Shown: positions 45,836-57,712, counted from the stretch's first letter. The stretch: 64,000 bases of DNA from Sipunculus nudus (GCA_026874595.1 CM049317.1:47270401-47334400), one strand, 5' to 3'. Notes: a model not told the origin generated them from the letters alone. Numbers and translations: made by a program.

Positions 45836-48289
45836 ATGGTGGCAGTGCTGACTGTTCAGGATGTGTTGCAGGTTATATCAATGAATCCAGTATTGTTCAC
45901 AAAAACGGCAATAATGCTACCAATCATCAGCATGTTAATGATGCAATAATAAAAAACTTGCAACCGAAGTATAAGCAAAGCAAGAAGGTGAGATGCCAAG
46001 TCCGCCTAACATTGTTGGCTTTACCTCTAACTTCCGTGCTATATAACCTTTTTACACTAGTCATAACAGAGAAGCAGAAAGTGTTGAATGTAATGTCTAA
46101 ATGTAATTCAATAAGGTTTAGAATTTGATAAATTGTAAATTTATTACTTAACATGGACCAAGAGAAACTACTGACCTGGAAAGGGTCACTGTCATCTGTT
46201 CTCATAGCTGTCCTGGGAATTGAACCTGGGTATAGCCAGCACAGAGATCAAAGTCTATTACCACTCGACTCCTATGTTCCATGTTCTCAGTGATTAGCAC
46301 TTTTTTTAAACATTGCGTCCAAAGACGTTTCTTTCCTTTGCCTAAAATCAGCTATAATCTTTGGGCAAAAGGATCTCACATGTACTCCCTGAGGATCCAG
46401 TCACCTCCTGGTCCACATATGTTCCTGGTGTCCAATGTCCATTGGGAAGTAAATAATTTTCTTCTCAGTAAGACCAAAATTGAAGAAGCATGGTAGTGTC
46501 CTTCGTCATATAAAGAGATTAAGACACTAATTTACTTACATCATGCAATTAAAATACATCTTAAACCTAGAAATGCACAAGTTGTGGTAATGCATAAGTG
46601 AGAATAATATGTCATTTAACCTAACAATACCCCGAACAGACCTAGGAAATTAAGTTATCAGTACCTGGGAGTGTCAGGGCTTACACCAAGAGAATAACCC
46701 TTTTAGATCCATCAGTGGAAAACAATTTTTTTTAGGGTTGTAAAGCTGACCATTTGTCAATGATTCTCCAAAGTTAGGTAATCTCTGATGAACTTATTTG
46801 CAACTCCTATTCAGTCATGTCGCACCAGCAGCTTCGGTTACTATGTATAACCCTTTCAGGCATGGGCAACGTTGATAAACAGCAGCAGCGCCCGTCATGT
46901 TACTTGTGTGTGACCTCTTCAGCAAATTTTCTCACATTTCCAATCAAACAAATAATCTGGTTTTTTTTCAGAAAAACTAATTCTTGCTAATAAGTTTAAT
47001 AAAATGTGTATGTTATACTTTTATAGTTGGTCACAACTAACCTGAAAAAGGGGCTCAAATTGCTTTGACGTCAGCAAGCAACAAATATCACTTAAAAGGC
47101 GAAGGGCCTATAACATAAACAGTACTGGACATTTTATTTAACCTATGAAGCAAGATATAGGTTTTCTTTAATTTATGCTGTGGTACCACCATGTGATAAT
47201 TCCTATGCATACAATTCATTATTTTTAATTGGAGTGCAATGCTCCTAAGTTTTTCAGGGTCACCTGCCGATATTCTGCAGATAAATTTGGCAAGTAGGGC
47301 CATACCAGGTCACCTTTGGGTTTTTAGGGAGATTTCTAAGATCGTAATACATGTTGTGCTTACTCGTTTGAATTTCAACGGCTATCAGGCGGCTATTAAG
47401 TTCATTAGAAATAATAATAAACACCAAAGTCCAGGAATCACTCCAATCTAAAAGATAGATGTTTGAGGATATGGCTTCAGAAGTATACACACATTCTCAA
47501 ATGCAGTTTGACTAGGTCTGTAAACAAACAATGTTTGGCCAGGTTTATCAATTTGTGACTGTCCTGTGACAACTCTGATAGTAGTACTGACTTTCTGGGC
47601 ATAAGGAACTTTGACTAATGTGATTCGTGCAATGAACTTCACTATCCAGAATGCTAGATTCTGTGAAATAGGTGCTTCCATTTTTATTTTTTTTTAAATC
47701 TTAAATAGATTATGTGAAGATTATATCGCACAAGACCTGAAAGTTGTACAATGAAGCTCAAGCAGACGATTATATTCTGTTGGAAAATAAAGAAATTCCC
47801 ATGTCCACTTTGTACAGCTGCCAGTACCTCTGTGTACTCCGTCTGTGACAGAGTGAAACCTACGTAAGCCGTGCAAAACGTATGGTTTAAGGGGTGTTAA
47901 AGATATTGTATTCCAGAACATGGCAGTAATTTCGGAAACTTACGGAAGCAAGACTATGGAAGTGTGTTCTTACGTTCAATTAAATTATATCTGATCATAA
48001 TTATAAGCATAATTATATATTTTTGAATAGCATACAGCTTAAATATTTCTCCACGTAATACATATATGTTTATCACTTTGTTGTGGTTTTATGCTCTGTA
48101 TGCAGTGAATCGCACAGATCGGGTACATATATACACTGCTATTAAATGCTCCCCTTTCTATATAAGGATAATAAACAAGAACTTATAAAGGAATATAATA
48201 CAATACCAATCAAAGATATTAAAAGTTTTCATGATGATACTAAAATTTCTTGAAATTTGCATACTTTCCCCATAATTTCAAGGTAGGAT
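45836..48289. other. Spacer between inverted-repeat arms
   Basis: Apart from a SINE-like segment at 46165-46290, no known coding domain was found. Minus-strand frames at 47088-47921 are short and unrecognised. If the arms are terminal repeats of a DNA transposon, this would be its decayed interior. Confidence 0.4.
46165..46290 (-). mobile_element. tRNA-derived SINE-like segment
   Basis: On the minus strand the B box GGTTCAATTCC lies at 46226-46216, preceded by a tRNA-like region with GTCGAGTGGTAATAGACT resembling an A box at about 46271-46254. No matching acceptor stem, so not a working tRNA gene. Confidence 0.5.
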
Positions 48290-49045
48290 GAATACTATTT
48301 CTTCATTACTTCAACAATCATTTCATCCACAATAAAACATAACACATCTAATTCCTTCAGTTACCTGACGTTACATGTAAAAATAGAAACACGAACACAG
48401 TTTTCAGGATTCGCAAAACCAAGAATGCTGATATTTCATTGGGTGATTCTTAAAAAAAAAGAAAAAAAACTGTATATCTGTCCTTTTAATACCAGAGTCT
48501 TGCTGTACTGCCTAAACACAGATTAAGTAAGTGCCACGTACCAGTAATTCTCTAGTTAATGCATTAAATTTGCTGTGGTTTCATGCTCTATGTATGTCGT
48601 TTGAGGACTGAGTTCAGTTAGTCTATTCACACCTGTTTAATACCTCCCAAATGCCAAAGACATGGATAAGAAGTGTCTCAGATAACCATCATGGAAGAAA
48701 GTCACTGATGTTTTATGAAATGTGCCCTTTTTACTTCAGATTTTCATGTTAATGAGAAAACAATAGTTTTCTCAATCTGGAAACCTATTTCATTGGATTC
48801 CTTGACCACAAAAATGTATATTTTGACACAACATTTGTCATTATAGCTGTAAAAGCAGCAAGCATATGGGGTTTGGAGTATTTTCGGCGGCCATTTTGAA
48901 TAATTTGCATATATTTCACATACTAAGGGAGATCTAACTTGTGTCTTTGGATAAATTTATTCCTATGATCCTAAGGTACTTTTAGGCCAAAGGGGACCTT
49001 TGCATCATGAAATGAAGTCAAAAGTCACTTAACCCACCTACTAAT
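48290..49045 (-). repeat. Right arm of a large inverted repeat
   Basis: Reverse complement of 44625-45835, lacking the extra segment in the left arm. Divergence looks like ordinary substitution plus small indels. About 2.4 kb separates the arms. The right arm stops about 60 bp before the LTR element at 49104. Confidence 0.85.
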
Positions 49046-49103
49046 GGAAAGCATCAAAATGTCGAACCATCTTGTTCAGATCGCTGTGGGATGTTTTGGA
49101 TGT

Positions 49104-49887
49104 TGTTACGGAACCTAATATAAACAGATCACGTATGGGTGATGAATACAAATTTTGTAATGGAGATTTAAAAAATCAGATTCTGTAACACTAGGCAGCG
49201 TGAAATGTCTAGGGGAATGAATAAAGAAGTCAGTGTTTTTTTGTTAACAAATAACTTTAATTTATTCTTAAAACAACCCTAACAACACAATACACTAAAT
49301 CAATACAATGATACAGTAAAACAGCGTTATAGCAACAAGTCAATATAATCACACAGAAAGATAATGGTACAGTACCTCGATACCAACACCATCACAACGA
49401 TGAGACCTTTGAATGTAAACTCTCTCGGAGAATGACAGCCCAGTGGAAAGTTCTTGCAAAAACACAGAAAGTAAACTGAAGTCCAAATGTATAAAATCCA
49501 GAAGAAATTTCTTGAAAATCTATAATTGCCGCATTCGTTGGATAAGGTCCTAACACGCTTCTGCGTCCGCTGGTATCTGCTCTGCTCTACCCCCTGGTTC
49601 TAAAAAAAACAGCCCCTTTATATACCTTCACACCCCAAGCCGGGGATTTTCCACTTCTCGAACAGTCTATAAGGACCCTACTCAACAGTAAACACGCGTT
49701 TCAGGAATTCTCTAGAAAGAGATCGCTGTGTATCTACACATACCAGGGTCATCACGTGACCCACGACCAGGCGTGAAAACCCAAGGCTCACATGACAACG
49801 AGAGTTCAACCAGTACGGATTAAGCATAAAATGTAACAACAACACGAGTTACGCCCGTGTCACACAATAAAAAGAGCACCTGTAACA
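49104..49887 (-). repeat. 3' LTR of the Gmr1-like element
   Basis: Complete LTR of 784 bp, TGTTACGG...CCTGTAACA on the plus strand. It is bounded inside by the polypurine tract. The outer boundary at 49104 lacks a testable duplication because the other end of the element is truncated. Confidence 0.9.
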
Positions 49888-49898
49888 CTCCCCCTCCT
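49888..49898 (-). other. Polypurine tract
   Basis: Minus strand AGGAGGGGGAG sits directly before the 3' LTR start TGTTACAGG, the expected position for the plus-strand primer of reverse transcription. Confidence 0.85.
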
Positions 49899-50061
49899 GT
49901 AAGAAAAAAGAAAGTTTTCTCGGAAAACTTTCTTTTTGCGACCACAATCACTAAAATTTTACATCTCAAAAATCATCTTATCTACAACATTACATAAACA
50001 TCCTGTTTACAACATTTCATAAACATCTCGATAAGCAATCAGCAAGTACATTGTCTCTCCC

Positions 50062-50520
50062 TTAAATGTGTATGATATCAAGATTGTAATCCCGTAAGAA
50101 CAAACTCCATCTAAACAGTCTTTGATTTTTACACTTCAACTTCTTCATGAACGTGAGGGGATTTTGATCACCGAAGACACTGACAGGCCTGACTGATGAA
50201 GTAACATAAACTTCAAAATGTTGCAACGCCAAAATCAAAGCCAAACATTCTTTTTCAATAGTGGAGTAGTTTTTCTGGTTTGCATTAAACTTTCTTGAGA
50301 AATAACAAATTGGACGATCTATGCCATCATTGCCTTCTTGTAACAACACAGCACCAGCAGCAGTATCACTAGCATTAACAGCTAACTTAAAAGGTACAGA
50401 AAAGTCTGGAGCTGCTAAAACTGGTGAACTTTGCAGAACGGCTTTCAAATTCTGAAATGCATTTTCACACTGAACATTCCATACAAACTTTTGTTTCTTC
50501 TTTAACAAATTAGTCAACGG
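50062..50520 (-). pseudogene. RNase H domain of the Gmr1-like element
   Basis: A minus-strand frame contains APDFSVPFKLAV, CYFSRKFNANQKNYS and EKECLALILAL, typical of gypsy RNase H. The first catalytic Asp is Asn here (VNAS at about 50376), which predicts loss of activity. The usual SPNFADVAEPLT-like connection to the reverse transcriptase lies just upstream at about 50520-50550. Confidence 0.85.
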
Positions 50521-50559
50521 TTCAGCTACATCAGCAAAATTTGGACTGAACTTCCTGTA

Positions 50560-50815
50560 GTACCCAATTTTAACAAAATTACGACAGGCTTCAAAATAAC
50601 TTTAATACTTTATTCAAGAAATTGCTTTATATCTAACTACATGCCTCATCTCCGCAAACATATAAAACAGTATAAAAATCCAGTGATATGAATTACAATA
50701 AAAAGTTACATTAGAGTTTTTGCGCCATGCAAAGACGACAGCGACACCTAACGAGAAGTTAGGTATCACGAGAAAAGAAATTTCCGTAATTTCTCGCCTG
50801 TCTACAGTCATACCA
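50560..50815. mobile_element. About 250-bp insertion in the reverse transcriptase region
   Basis: The conserved FLGM...GYYRKF connection is interrupted. The left and right edges carry GACAGGC and GCCTGTC in inverse relation, suggesting a small terminal-inverted-repeat element; interior unrecognised and non-coding. Confidence 0.5.
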
Positions 50816-51560
50816 AGAAAACGCATTATTTGCTTTTTGTTTTCTGGTCTAGGAAATGCAGAAATAGCACTTATTTTAGCATAAACAGGTTTTACCTGAC
50901 CCTGCCCTACAATATGACCCAAAAATGTTACTTGTGCATGAAAAAACTCAGATTTTACTAAGTTGACGGTCAGACGTGCTTCACTGAGTCTTTCGAAGAG
51001 GTCGCGAAGAATTTCCAGATGTTATTCCTATGTGTCGCTGTACACGATGAGGTCCTCAATATATGCGTCGCAGCCCTGAATGTCCTTGACAACCATATGG
51101 ATGAGGCGCTGGAACGTGGCTGGCGAGTTTTTCATGCCAAACGGCATAACTGTATACTAGTACAGTCCTTGCGGCGTCACAAATGCGGACACTTCTTTCG
51201 CTCGTTCTGTCAGCGGAACTTGCCAGAATCCTTTTAGCAAGTCAAACGATCCTCGGAATCGGGAACGTGTCAGTCTTGGTGACAGAGTTCAGTTTTCGAT
51301 AATCTGTGCACATACGGTAACTTCCATCAGGTTTTGGCAAGAATACATGGTGAACTACAGTTACTGTTACTAGCTTCAATAAAATCATTGTCCAGCAAAT
51401 ATTGAATCTCATCCTGTAGATACTTTTGCTTTTCTGGATTCAGTCTATACGGATGTTGCTTGACTGCGCTTGCCTCATTAACATCGACGTCATGGCACAA
51501 CATGTTAGTTCGCTTTGGAATGTCACTAAACAAATGTTCATAACTCACAGCAGGTTCTTG
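50815..51560 (-). pseudogene. Reverse transcriptase of the Gmr1-like element
   Basis: Recognisable in order: DIPKRTNMLCHDVDV and HPYRLNPEKQKYL (51520-51430), KPDGSYRMCTDYRKLN near 51320, LLKGFWQVPLTERA near 51230, TVMPFGMKNSPATFQR near 51130, and the catalytic motif as YIED rather than YIDD (51063-51052), then GHIVGQGQVKP near 50915. In-frame stops follow FVTPQGLY and YSDT, and a short deletion removes the segment before LLKG. Confidence 0.88.
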
Positions 51561-52900
51561 AGGTCTTGTTGTTGTTGTGCGGTAAGGTGTGACAGTTTGA
51601 AATCCAGGTTTTAAGCACGTCTGAGTTTTTTAATGGTACTGTACCACACTGAATGTCTACATCACACTTACAATCAGTATCTACTTTAACTGGGTCAGGA
51701 TCAGTGTTTACACAATTTACAGCAGTAACATTATGTACAACATCTGATGTGCTATTTCTGTCATAATATGGTTTCAACATGTTAACATGGCACAGTTGTT
51801 TCTTCTTACGTCTATCTGGTGTCAACAGTATGTAATTTAAATCACTGACTTTCTTGTCAACAATGTAAGGACCAAAATACCTAGCTTGCAGGGGTCTGCC
51901 AGGGATGGGAAGTAAGGCAAGGACCTTTTCACCAGGCTCAAACGTCCTACTTACAGTGTGCTTGTCATACTCTGTTTTCATTTTACTTTGTGCAGATTTT
52001 AGATTTGACTTTGCAATCTCACAAGCATTGTGTAGTTTAATGCGAAAGTCTGAGACATACTGCAGTAAACTAAGAGAATCAGGATTTTCACACAAGAGTT
52101 TTTCTTTAAGCAGTTTCAATGGAAGTTCCGTTCGAGGTCCATGTCCGAAGATTAGTTCAGAGGGACAGAAACCCAAGGACTCTTGAAAGGATTCTCTGAC
52201 AGCAAACAGCAATAGGTGGTTTCCTTCATCCAAGTCTTTCTGTGTGTCATAGCAATAAGAGCTGATCATGTTTTTTAATGTCTGGTGAAAACGCTCGAGG
52301 GCGCCCTGACTTTCAGGATGGAATGGCGAAGAGCTGTACTGTTGTATACCTAGCTCAAGCATAACTTGTTGGAATAAGCCAGACATAAATTAGACTGGAC
52401 GGATTTTTGTAATCCAAAAGTTGTAAAAAACTTGGTCAGAGCTTTGACAACACTTTTGGCATTAATTTTGCGCAATGGTATTGCCTCTATGAACCTGGTA
52501 GATGTGCACATGATTGTCAGCAAGTATTCATGTCCAGATTTTGTTTTGGGCAGTGGTCCGACACAATCAACAAAATCCTACTGAATGGTTCATCAAAAGC
52601 AGGAATAGGCCTAAGTGGGGCCTTAGGAGAATTTTGATTGGGCTTGCCTACCATCTGGCATGTATGGTATGATTTACAATATTGTACAACATCTTTCCTG
52701 AGGTTAGGCCAACAGAAGTGGGTATTAACTTTCTGATAAGTTTTATTTATACCTAAATGGGCAGACAAAGGAGCCTCATGTGCCAAGCTTAGAACTTCAT
52801 TGCGAAAGCTTTTGGGCAATACTGTTTGATGTTTGATGGCCCACTCATCATCAGCGCATACATCAGGTGGTCGCCATTTATGACATAGAAACAACCTGGG
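51538..52900 (-). pseudogene. Integrase of the Gmr1-like element
   Basis: The N-terminal zinc-binding domain (HLGINKTYQKV...FCWPNLRKDVVQYC near 52765-52690) is followed by the core (SGHEYLLTIMCTSTRF near 52530) and the ESQGALERFHQTLKN block with the catalytic Glu near 52320. The C-terminal part has EPGEKVLALLP and ARYFGPYIV near 51900. A deletion at about 52379-52400 removes the segment that should carry the second catalytic Asp and shifts the frame. Confidence 0.88.
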
Positions 52901-53181
52901 TTTTGTGACAGCTTATCTTTAGAAACTGCCCTGGGAAACAAACATGAAATATCAGGGTCCTTATGCTGTTCCGTGATAAGTTCTGCCCTTGAGAATGCTG
53001 CATCCTGTATGGGCGAGTCATTAGACGAGTCACTAGTAACTCCCAGAGTGTTATTATCTGGACCATTATCCTCATGTGTGTTTTTCTTGGCCATAGATCT
53101 AGTTACAGCACATGAAGGATACAAACCAGGAATTTCCTGACTTTCCGGATCAGTGTCCTGATCAAGTGACGTCTTTTCTGT

Positions 53182-53460
53182 CACTATTGGTACAGGCTGT
53201 ACTTTATCACCTGCAACATCATTGCCTAGTAGCAAATGAATTCCCTTAAAGGGTAAAGTAGTTCTTATGCCCACAGTAATATTCCAAGAAATCAAATCTG
53301 ACTTTAAATGGATACTGTGAAGCGGAAATGAAGTGTGCCTGTCTGAAAACACACCATTAACAAGTGCATTTGCACCATTAAAGGACCTATTAGAAAATGG
53401 CAAAGTGTTTGCTAACATGCGAGTCTGTCCTGAACCAGTGTCCCTCAAAAATCTAATAGG
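53182..53460 (-). pseudogene. Aspartic protease of the Gmr1-like element
   Basis: The active-site triad Asp-Thr-Gly lies in FLRDTGSGQT (53442 downwards), with the flap and C-terminal HLLLGNDVAGDKV at about 53230-53200. The containing frame (53601-52789) is open for 270 codons and runs into the region before integrase. Confidence 0.85.
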
Positions 53461-53629
53461 GATAGAATCTGAAAAATCACTTGAAAGTGATACAAAACCA
53501 TCATGTATGAATGACTCAAATAACTCCATTTCAGAGTCAAGAGAGGAATCTACTACCTCAACCTCATCAAACAAAGAACTGACAATGACAGTGTCAGTCA
53601 TAAACTCTGTTTCAGAGTCATCTAAGGAA

Positions 53630-54517
53630 TCTACATCCTTACCAACTCCTCATGGGAGTCAACAGAGGAATTTTCCTCTGCAGAAACAAACTTTTGTTTG
53701 TCATAAGAGGACCTGGCCTCATTTGAAATACTCTCGCAAGAGTCATAAAAGGACTTAGCCTCATTTAGAGAACACTCCTCGCAGGAGTCTTGAAATGACC
53801 TAGCCTTATTTAATTCCTCACAGGAATCAACTGAGGTTTTTACCCCGCAATCTACGGATTCTTCTTTGGATTTAGACGGCACTTGGGCCTCCGTAGCATC
53901 AAACTCTTTATTTGAGTCAACAAAGGAGTTAAACGGTGAGCCTCTGGACTTAACTCATAACCTTCTAGGATTAACCGTTTTACCAGGTCATAGTCAGCAG
54001 CAGCTTCTACTGAAAGCTCTGTATAAATTTCTCTGGCCTTGCCAGTCAATGCACTTTGTAACAGCATAGTCCAATTTTTCTTAGGCCATTTTAAATTTTC
54101 AGCTACCTTCTCAAAGTGTAAGAAATATTTATCAACCTCTTTTTCTTGAAAAGGTTGTCCAATGTGTTTAGTAACATCAAAACTGTGAGTTGGGGCAGCA
54201 CGTAGACTATGTTCTAGTTTAAGTCTTTCTAACTCCAGTCGTTTTAAATCAATTTCTTTTTTTTTCTAGTCTGTCTTTTTCTAACCGTTCTTCCCTCTCT
54301 TTTAATGCTAGCTCATGTTGCATTTCCAAATTTTTAAATTCTAATTGCATAGCAAGGCTATCATTTTTTTATGTTTCAACTTCAGTCTCTTCAATTAAAC
54401 CTTTGCTAATAAGATCTTTCATGTTTTTAGCAGTGATATCAGGCTTTCTAAAAGCTTTTTTCACACTTAGCCCTAAATGTTGTCCCAAACAAATGTCTCA
54501 GGTTTGAAATCTGCCAT
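53630..54517 (-). pseudogene. gag of the Gmr1-like element
   Basis: Begins with ATG at 54517-54515 (MADFKPETF). A charged helical stretch follows, then HIGQPFQEKEVDKYFLHFEK, and a capsid-like TMLLQSALTGKAREIY...DYDLVKRLILEGYELSPEAH (54070-53930). Frameshifts are present, and the usual capsid end and zinc knuckle after SPEAH are missing. In their place is a repeated DSCEE/NEARS segment (53630-53880). Confidence 0.8.
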
Positions 54518-54658
54518 GTTAATATGTTAAAACAATAACAAAAAACCACTGAGATAAATCCTGTAAACAATGTACTGTAAACAATATGTAATCTTGTAAA
54601 CAATGTATGATAAAACAATGTCCAAGTCAAGGCCTAATAAATTTGAAAACTATTAAGC

Positions 54659-54676
54659 ATCCCGGACGAGCCCCCA
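54659..54676 (-). other. Primer-binding site matching tRNA-Pro
   Basis: Minus strand TGGGGGCTCGTCCGGGAT, 6 nt inside the 5' LTR, is complementary to the 3' end of tRNA-Pro and is the classic proline-type primer site. This fixes the direction and 5' end of the element. Confidence 0.9.
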
Positions 54677-54682
54677 ATTTTA

Positions 54683-55335
54683 TGTAACGGAACCTAATAT
54701 AAACAGATCACGTATGCGTGATGAACACAAATTTTGTAATTGAGATTTAAAAAATCAGATTCTGTAACACTAGGCAGCGTGTCTAGGGGAATGAATAAAG
54801 AAGTCAGTTTTTTTTTTGCTAACAAATAACTATAATTTATTCTTAAAACAACCCTTACAACACAATACACTAAATCAATACAATTATACAGTACAACAGC
54901 GTTATAGCAACAAGTCAATATAATCACACAGAAAGATAATGGTACAGTACCTCGATACCAACAATATCACAACGATAAGTCCTTTGAATGTAAATTCTCT
55001 CGGAGAATGACAGCCCAGTGGAAAGTTCTTGCAACAACACAGAAATCAAACTGAAGTCCAAATGTATAAAATCCAGAAGAAAGTTCTCGAAAATCTATAA
55101 ATTCCGCATTCGTCGGATAAGGTCCTGACACACGCTTCTGCGTCCGCTGGTATCTGCTCAGCTCTGGTTCTAAAAAAAGCCCCTTTATATACCTTCACAC
55201 CCCAAGCCGGGAATTGTTCACTTCTCGAACAGTCTATAAAGACCCTACTCAACAGTAAACACGCGTTTCAGGAATGCTCTAGAAAGAGATCGCTGTGTAT
55301 CTACACATACCAGGCTCATCACGTGACCCACGACC
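54683..55335 (-). repeat. 5' LTR of the Gmr1-like element, truncated
   Basis: Matches the 3' LTR closely from its inner end (TGTAACGG) to CACGTGACCCACGACC, then stops; unrelated DNA follows at 55336. The outer part of the LTR has been lost by deletion or rearrangement. Confidence 0.88.
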
Positions 55336-55529
55336 TTTCTTGGTATTAGTCGTAGTGCAACGGTTGCACGAAACCTGACAATGATCGTCTTGGGGAGCAA
55401 AGCAGTAGTGAAGTCTTCCAAAAAAAAATATATTCTTGATGGAGCATCATCTGCTGTGATGTTCAACAGTGGCCGATATATCAATGGGGTTAAGGGAGGG
55501 GAATCATGAAATGTTCAGTGGTTGATACG

Positions 55530-56280
55530 ACAACTATAACAATCGATTCAATTTTTTAAATAATCGTAACCGATTCATATATTTTTAAAGCAAGGTTTTT
55601 GTAATCGTATTCAATTACTCTCCCAATTAATCGTAATAATGAAAAATTAGATATTAATACACTGATTATTTATGTATTTTCCAATTTAAACAGCTATAGT
55701 TAATGTGTCCTTAAATTCTTATTTTTCATGTTTTCCACTGATGTAAAACATTATCATGAGTGAATCATTTAGCTGTTGTGACTATCAACTCATACTTCAT
55801 ACTAATGAAAGCTAGCTGGATTGTGTCTAGGAGCATTTTGAGAAAAAAATAATAGATAAAAATAATAAATAATAAGTAATAAATAAAATCAGTGTTTTAA
55901 TAAAATTTCTATCGTGTTTTGTATGGTCATAATTTAATTTTTTTAAAATAGTGAAGAGCTCTTAGCTTTACCCACGTGTGCAATTAGTATTTTAAAATGA
56001 GCAGTTATAGTGAGCTAGTTATTATTCACCTGCCAGCTACCTCTTGAGTGACCTAGATACATTTGAATAAAGGTTAGAGCATACAATTCTTGTGTTGTCT
56101 TAGTTTTGACAATATTAAGGTTTGTAATCGTTGCTGTAATCATTCATGGTTTCTTTTGAAGTAATCAAAGTAATCGTAATCGTTTACATCCACTTATTTT
56201 GTTAATCAAAATTGTGATCGTAATCATATATTGTTTATCATAATCGTAATTGATTACAAGTATATAGTAAAAATCAAATG
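55530..56280. repeat. Repeat rich in TAATCGTAAT motifs
   Basis: Many copies of AATCGTAAT and its variants in both orientations, concentrated at both ends (55540-55635 and 56110-56265). This layout resembles a non-autonomous DNA element with sub-terminal repeats. No coding frame. Confidence 0.5.
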
Positions 56281-57290
56281 TCTGCTTCACAGAGCTCTTT
56301 CACGGCTATTTCCTTCTAAGGAATTGGCGTTTCTCTATCGTAGGTGCCTGTCGTTAACGCTGCAATAATGCCCATTCCATGGAATGTTTCTCTGCCATAA
56401 AGTGTCGCTGTGTTGCGGTCAACATTATGTGCCGTACATATTGTCTGTGTGAGGTATGCAGGCGATTCGATAATTCATTTCTCTGAAATGACCGCGGCAT
56501 TATCTCATATCTGTTCACTTCAGAAAAAGAAAAAATGCTTATCTATGTAATGTTTCGATCGCGAGGTGACGGTGCATGTGCACTTCTTAGCCAAACACTC
56601 TCGAATAAGCCAATTATGACATCACAGCCCTCTCAATAAAATGTTGTTGTGGTTTTGTTTTCCTTATATTTCGCACTGAATAGTTTAAAGTGTGCGTCTT
56701 GAAGGAATCCTGTCATTTTCAAAAAAAATTGTTCTGGGATCGTTGTTTGGTGTTACGTATATTCATTTCAAGAAACTTTGCGACTTTAAGAAAGCATCTG
56801 TTCTCTCCATGTTCTTTGGTCTTCCGGCTGGAATAGGCCTACTCTTTATGCCTTATACAGTCCGGCATATACGTTTCAACGCGACCCAACTCAACCTAAC
56901 TGGCCCGACTGTACAAGTTTCCTAAAATTTTCTACAGTTTCTCCCAGTTTTTATCCTGCAGACTGACGACAACTGGGGTGAATACACATAACGCCCAGAC
57001 TAACTCAACAGGATCGACGCCTGAGGCGGTACATCCAAATCAACAAAATGTAGACAAGCTTGCGTCATATGAAAGCATAGTCACTGATACATGTCACTGC
57101 CTGCCAAAAATCTTCGATTTTCGCAAGCATGTTGGTCAGTTGCGTATGTCCGTTTGTCACGATGTGTGTTTGTGTGTTTGTCCCCACTGTACTGGCCACA
57201 ATTTTGTAGCAATCGATCTGAAATTTACAGGGTTGATTGAAATCCTATTTCCTGGTAGCCTATTGTTTTGGTCGACATTTACCATCTGAG
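56281..57290. other. Unassigned DNA
   Basis: 56300-56600 is GC-richer than its surroundings but no gene is recognised. Frames at 56692-56925 and 56978-57289 (plus) lack known domains; the second overlaps a repeat related to 17090-17400. Confidence 0.4.
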
Positions 57291-57299
57291 CAAGGTCAT

Positions 57300-57712
57300 C
57301 TAAAAATGTAAAAATTCCTCCAGGCTTTCATTATCTAGCTGGCGGTACACTAATTCCTCACCTTACGTGGCCAATCTTTTACACCAAATCTCCTTACCAG
57401 GCTTTTGGTAAGTTTTGCGTAACGGTGATCAATCCCAATATCTCAGACAAACTTCAGAGCTTGGTCTGTCAGACAATCGACAAGTTTCTCCACACATTTA
57501 CCATCAGAGCAACTATACCTCTTCCCTATGCTCCCAAACTGGAAAATAAATGTGTACCAGTCCCCCACACCACTAAATGACGGCATCCTGGCAGAGACTT
57601 GATGCCTACGTCTTCTGCTGTGACATCTTCGGTGGTTAGGACACCCCCAGATCTCAGTGCGCCGAATTCGGGTACCCACATGAGAATCATCGCTGTCATA
57701 ATCTGACATCAC
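57300..57712 (-). pseudogene. gag fragment of another LTR retrotransposon
   Basis: Minus-strand MPSFSGVGDWYTFIFQFGSI, then EKLVDCLTDQALKFV, then, after a stop, YAKLTKSLVRRFGVKDWP, is the conserved order of gag of LTR elements common in invertebrates (P-x-F-x-G-x-x-D-W ... EKLVxCLxxKALxF ... RRFG). The source family is not the Gmr1-like one. No pol follows. Confidence 0.6.

Larger units (their letters stand above)
49104..55335 (-). mobile_element. Inactive Ty3/gypsy retrotransposon with Gmr1-like pol order
   Basis: Transcribed on the minus strand: 5' LTR 55335-54683 (truncated), primer site 54676-54659, gag, protease, integrase, reverse transcriptase, RNase H, polypurine tract 49898-49888, 3' LTR 49887-49104. 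Integrase lies upstream of reverse transcriptase, as in Ty1/copia, but the protein sequences are of Ty3/gypsy type. That combination is known from Gmr1-type elements. The copy is dead: frameshifts, stops, a deletion in integrase, a changed reverse transcriptase motif, a changed RNase H residue and an insertion. The LTRs remain very similar to each other. Confidence 0.85.

Noticed and set aside
53630-53882. Zinc-knuckle (CCHC) in gag from the Cys-containing DSCEE repeats
   Set aside because: The Cys and His spacing does not fit C-x2-C-x4-H-x4-C; it is a Ser/Glu-rich repeat.
49104-55335. An endogenous retrovirus with envelope gene
   Set aside because: RNase H runs almost directly to the polypurine tract and 3' LTR. 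There is no room for, and no trace of, an envelope frame.
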